Origin: Massospora cicadina
Lineage: Eukaryota; Entomophthoromycota; Entomophthoromycetes; Entomophthorales; Entomophthoraceae
Assembly: GCA_022478985.1 (NCBI GenBank)
Contig: JAKSZP010009234.1
Location: forward strand, 186,001 to 250,000
Length of the DNA stretch: 64,000 nucleotides
Direction: 5' to 3'
A model generated the notes under the pieces. That model did no database searches. It was not told the DNA's origin and saw only the letters and a list, made by a program, of their open reading frames with translations. Shown piece after piece: positions 63,380-64,000 of the stretch. The translations under genes and the position numbers were made by a program. Each line of letters begins with the position of its first letter. The first letter of the stretch is position 1.

Positions 63380-64000
63380 TTTGTTACCTTTGGAATTCTT
63401 GTATTGTCTCTGTAAATGTTAATTTAGGCTTATTGCATACCATCACCAATAATAGGTAGTATAAAAAGTTACATTTAAAATTAATTGCCACCTTGGTGGC
63501 GCTAAACCCGGGTCCCTATATACTTAGATTTACCTCACCCAGCAGCCATAAACAATAAGATCTCTTATTTTATTATTGCTCCTTGACTCAGCACCACCAT
63601 AAAATGCATCACTATTGTTTTTATTATCCTCGCCAATTAGACCTGTATCATTGTTATTTTGCATATTTGCTATCTGTTGTAAATGTCCCAAAGCCAAGGT
63701 ATTAGTCTCGCTGTTTTTCATGAATATCATTCAACTAGTCAGAAATTCTTATATTCTTATCAGTTATTAATAATACACTACAATGAAAAATATGAGAGTT
63801 AGAGTAGCATATCATGAAGGGATGTCAATTTAGAAAAGGGATCTTGTTCTGATAGTAGCTGTAAGGTTCCCAGTTGCAGCTATCAAGCTGGACAAAACCT
63901 TTCACCCCTTTATAATCAAAATGAGGTATAAGACATCTTGGAAAAACTACAACTGGAACCAATTTTTACCCATCTTGGAAAAGCTTTAACTGACCCAACG
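63380..64000. other. AT-rich sequence at the window end
   Basis: A 66-residue minus-strand frame (63530-63730) is low-complexity (Asn/Ser-rich) and unlikely to be a gene. A 14-bp palindrome GCCACCTTGGTGGC lies near 63488. Nothing else recognised. Confidence 0.45.

Noticed and set aside
63480..63505. Palindrome GCCACCTTGGTGGC and nearby CCCGGGTCCC as tRNA-like or SINE
   Set aside because: No A/B box pair, no tail and no target duplication could be found.
1..64000. CRISPR array, bacterial operons or Shine-Dalgarno sites
   Set aside because: No short regular repeats with spacers and no prokaryotic gene layout; the content is eukaryotic retroelements.

Overview
This window is a graveyard of eukaryotic retrotransposons. 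I can assign most of the 64 kb to non-LTR elements (LINEs), Ty3/gypsy-type LTR elements, tRNA-derived SINEs and a short non-autonomous LINE derivative. I found no convincing host gene, rRNA or functional tRNA. A gypsy element with a C-terminal chromodomain, LINEs with CCHC ORF1 / AP-endonuclease / RT but no RNase H, AT-rich spacers and deep nesting fit a large, repeat-rich fungal genome best. This is inference; another repeat-rich eukaryote is possible. All family names below (LINE-A to D, HAL, Gypsy-1 to 4, SINE-1 to 3) are labels for this window only.

Layout. 1-1975: 3' part of LINE-D (+). 2024-6028: 5'-truncated LINE-A1 (+). 6030-8640: two half-LINE copies, HAL-A and HAL-B (+), directly behind the LINE-A1 tail. 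8990-12800: decayed gypsy pol (Gypsy-4, -) carrying a solo LTR at 11449-12346. 12875-25428: Gypsy-1 (+) with both LTRs, interrupted by nearly full-length LINE-A2 (-, 15868-21103) and by another solo LTR (23347-24169). 25499-31296: Gypsy-2 (+), short and apparently without RT/integrase, its 3' LTR split by an unknown insert of about 1.1 kb. 31335-36614: LINE-B1 (-). 37021-37303: SINE-2 (+). 37380-39289: HAL-C (-). 39363-42550: HAL-D (-) with an internal insert. 43104-49929: Gypsy-3 (+), a chromodomain element with two 894-bp, nearly identical LTRs. 51372-51660: SINE-1 (+). 52554-63206: LINE-C (-), split by full-length LINE-B2 (+, 55177-60439). 63230-63360: SINE-3 (-).

How the parts relate. LINE-A, -B, -C, the HAL elements and all three SINEs end in versions of one 3' tail of about 45 nt. 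In most copies it can form a small stem-loop with covarying base pairs. The LINEs encode endonuclease and RT. The SINEs and HALs encode neither, yet have their own target-site duplications, so they were probably moved in trans by LINE machinery that recognises this tail. SINE-3 and LINE-C even used the same target sequence. The most interesting material is this LINE/half-LINE/SINE system, the unusual HAL protein (atypical zinc-knuckle-like motif, subfamily-wide stop codons) and the conserved reading frames inside the Gypsy-3 LTRs. All comparisons were made by eye; no alignment or database search was run.
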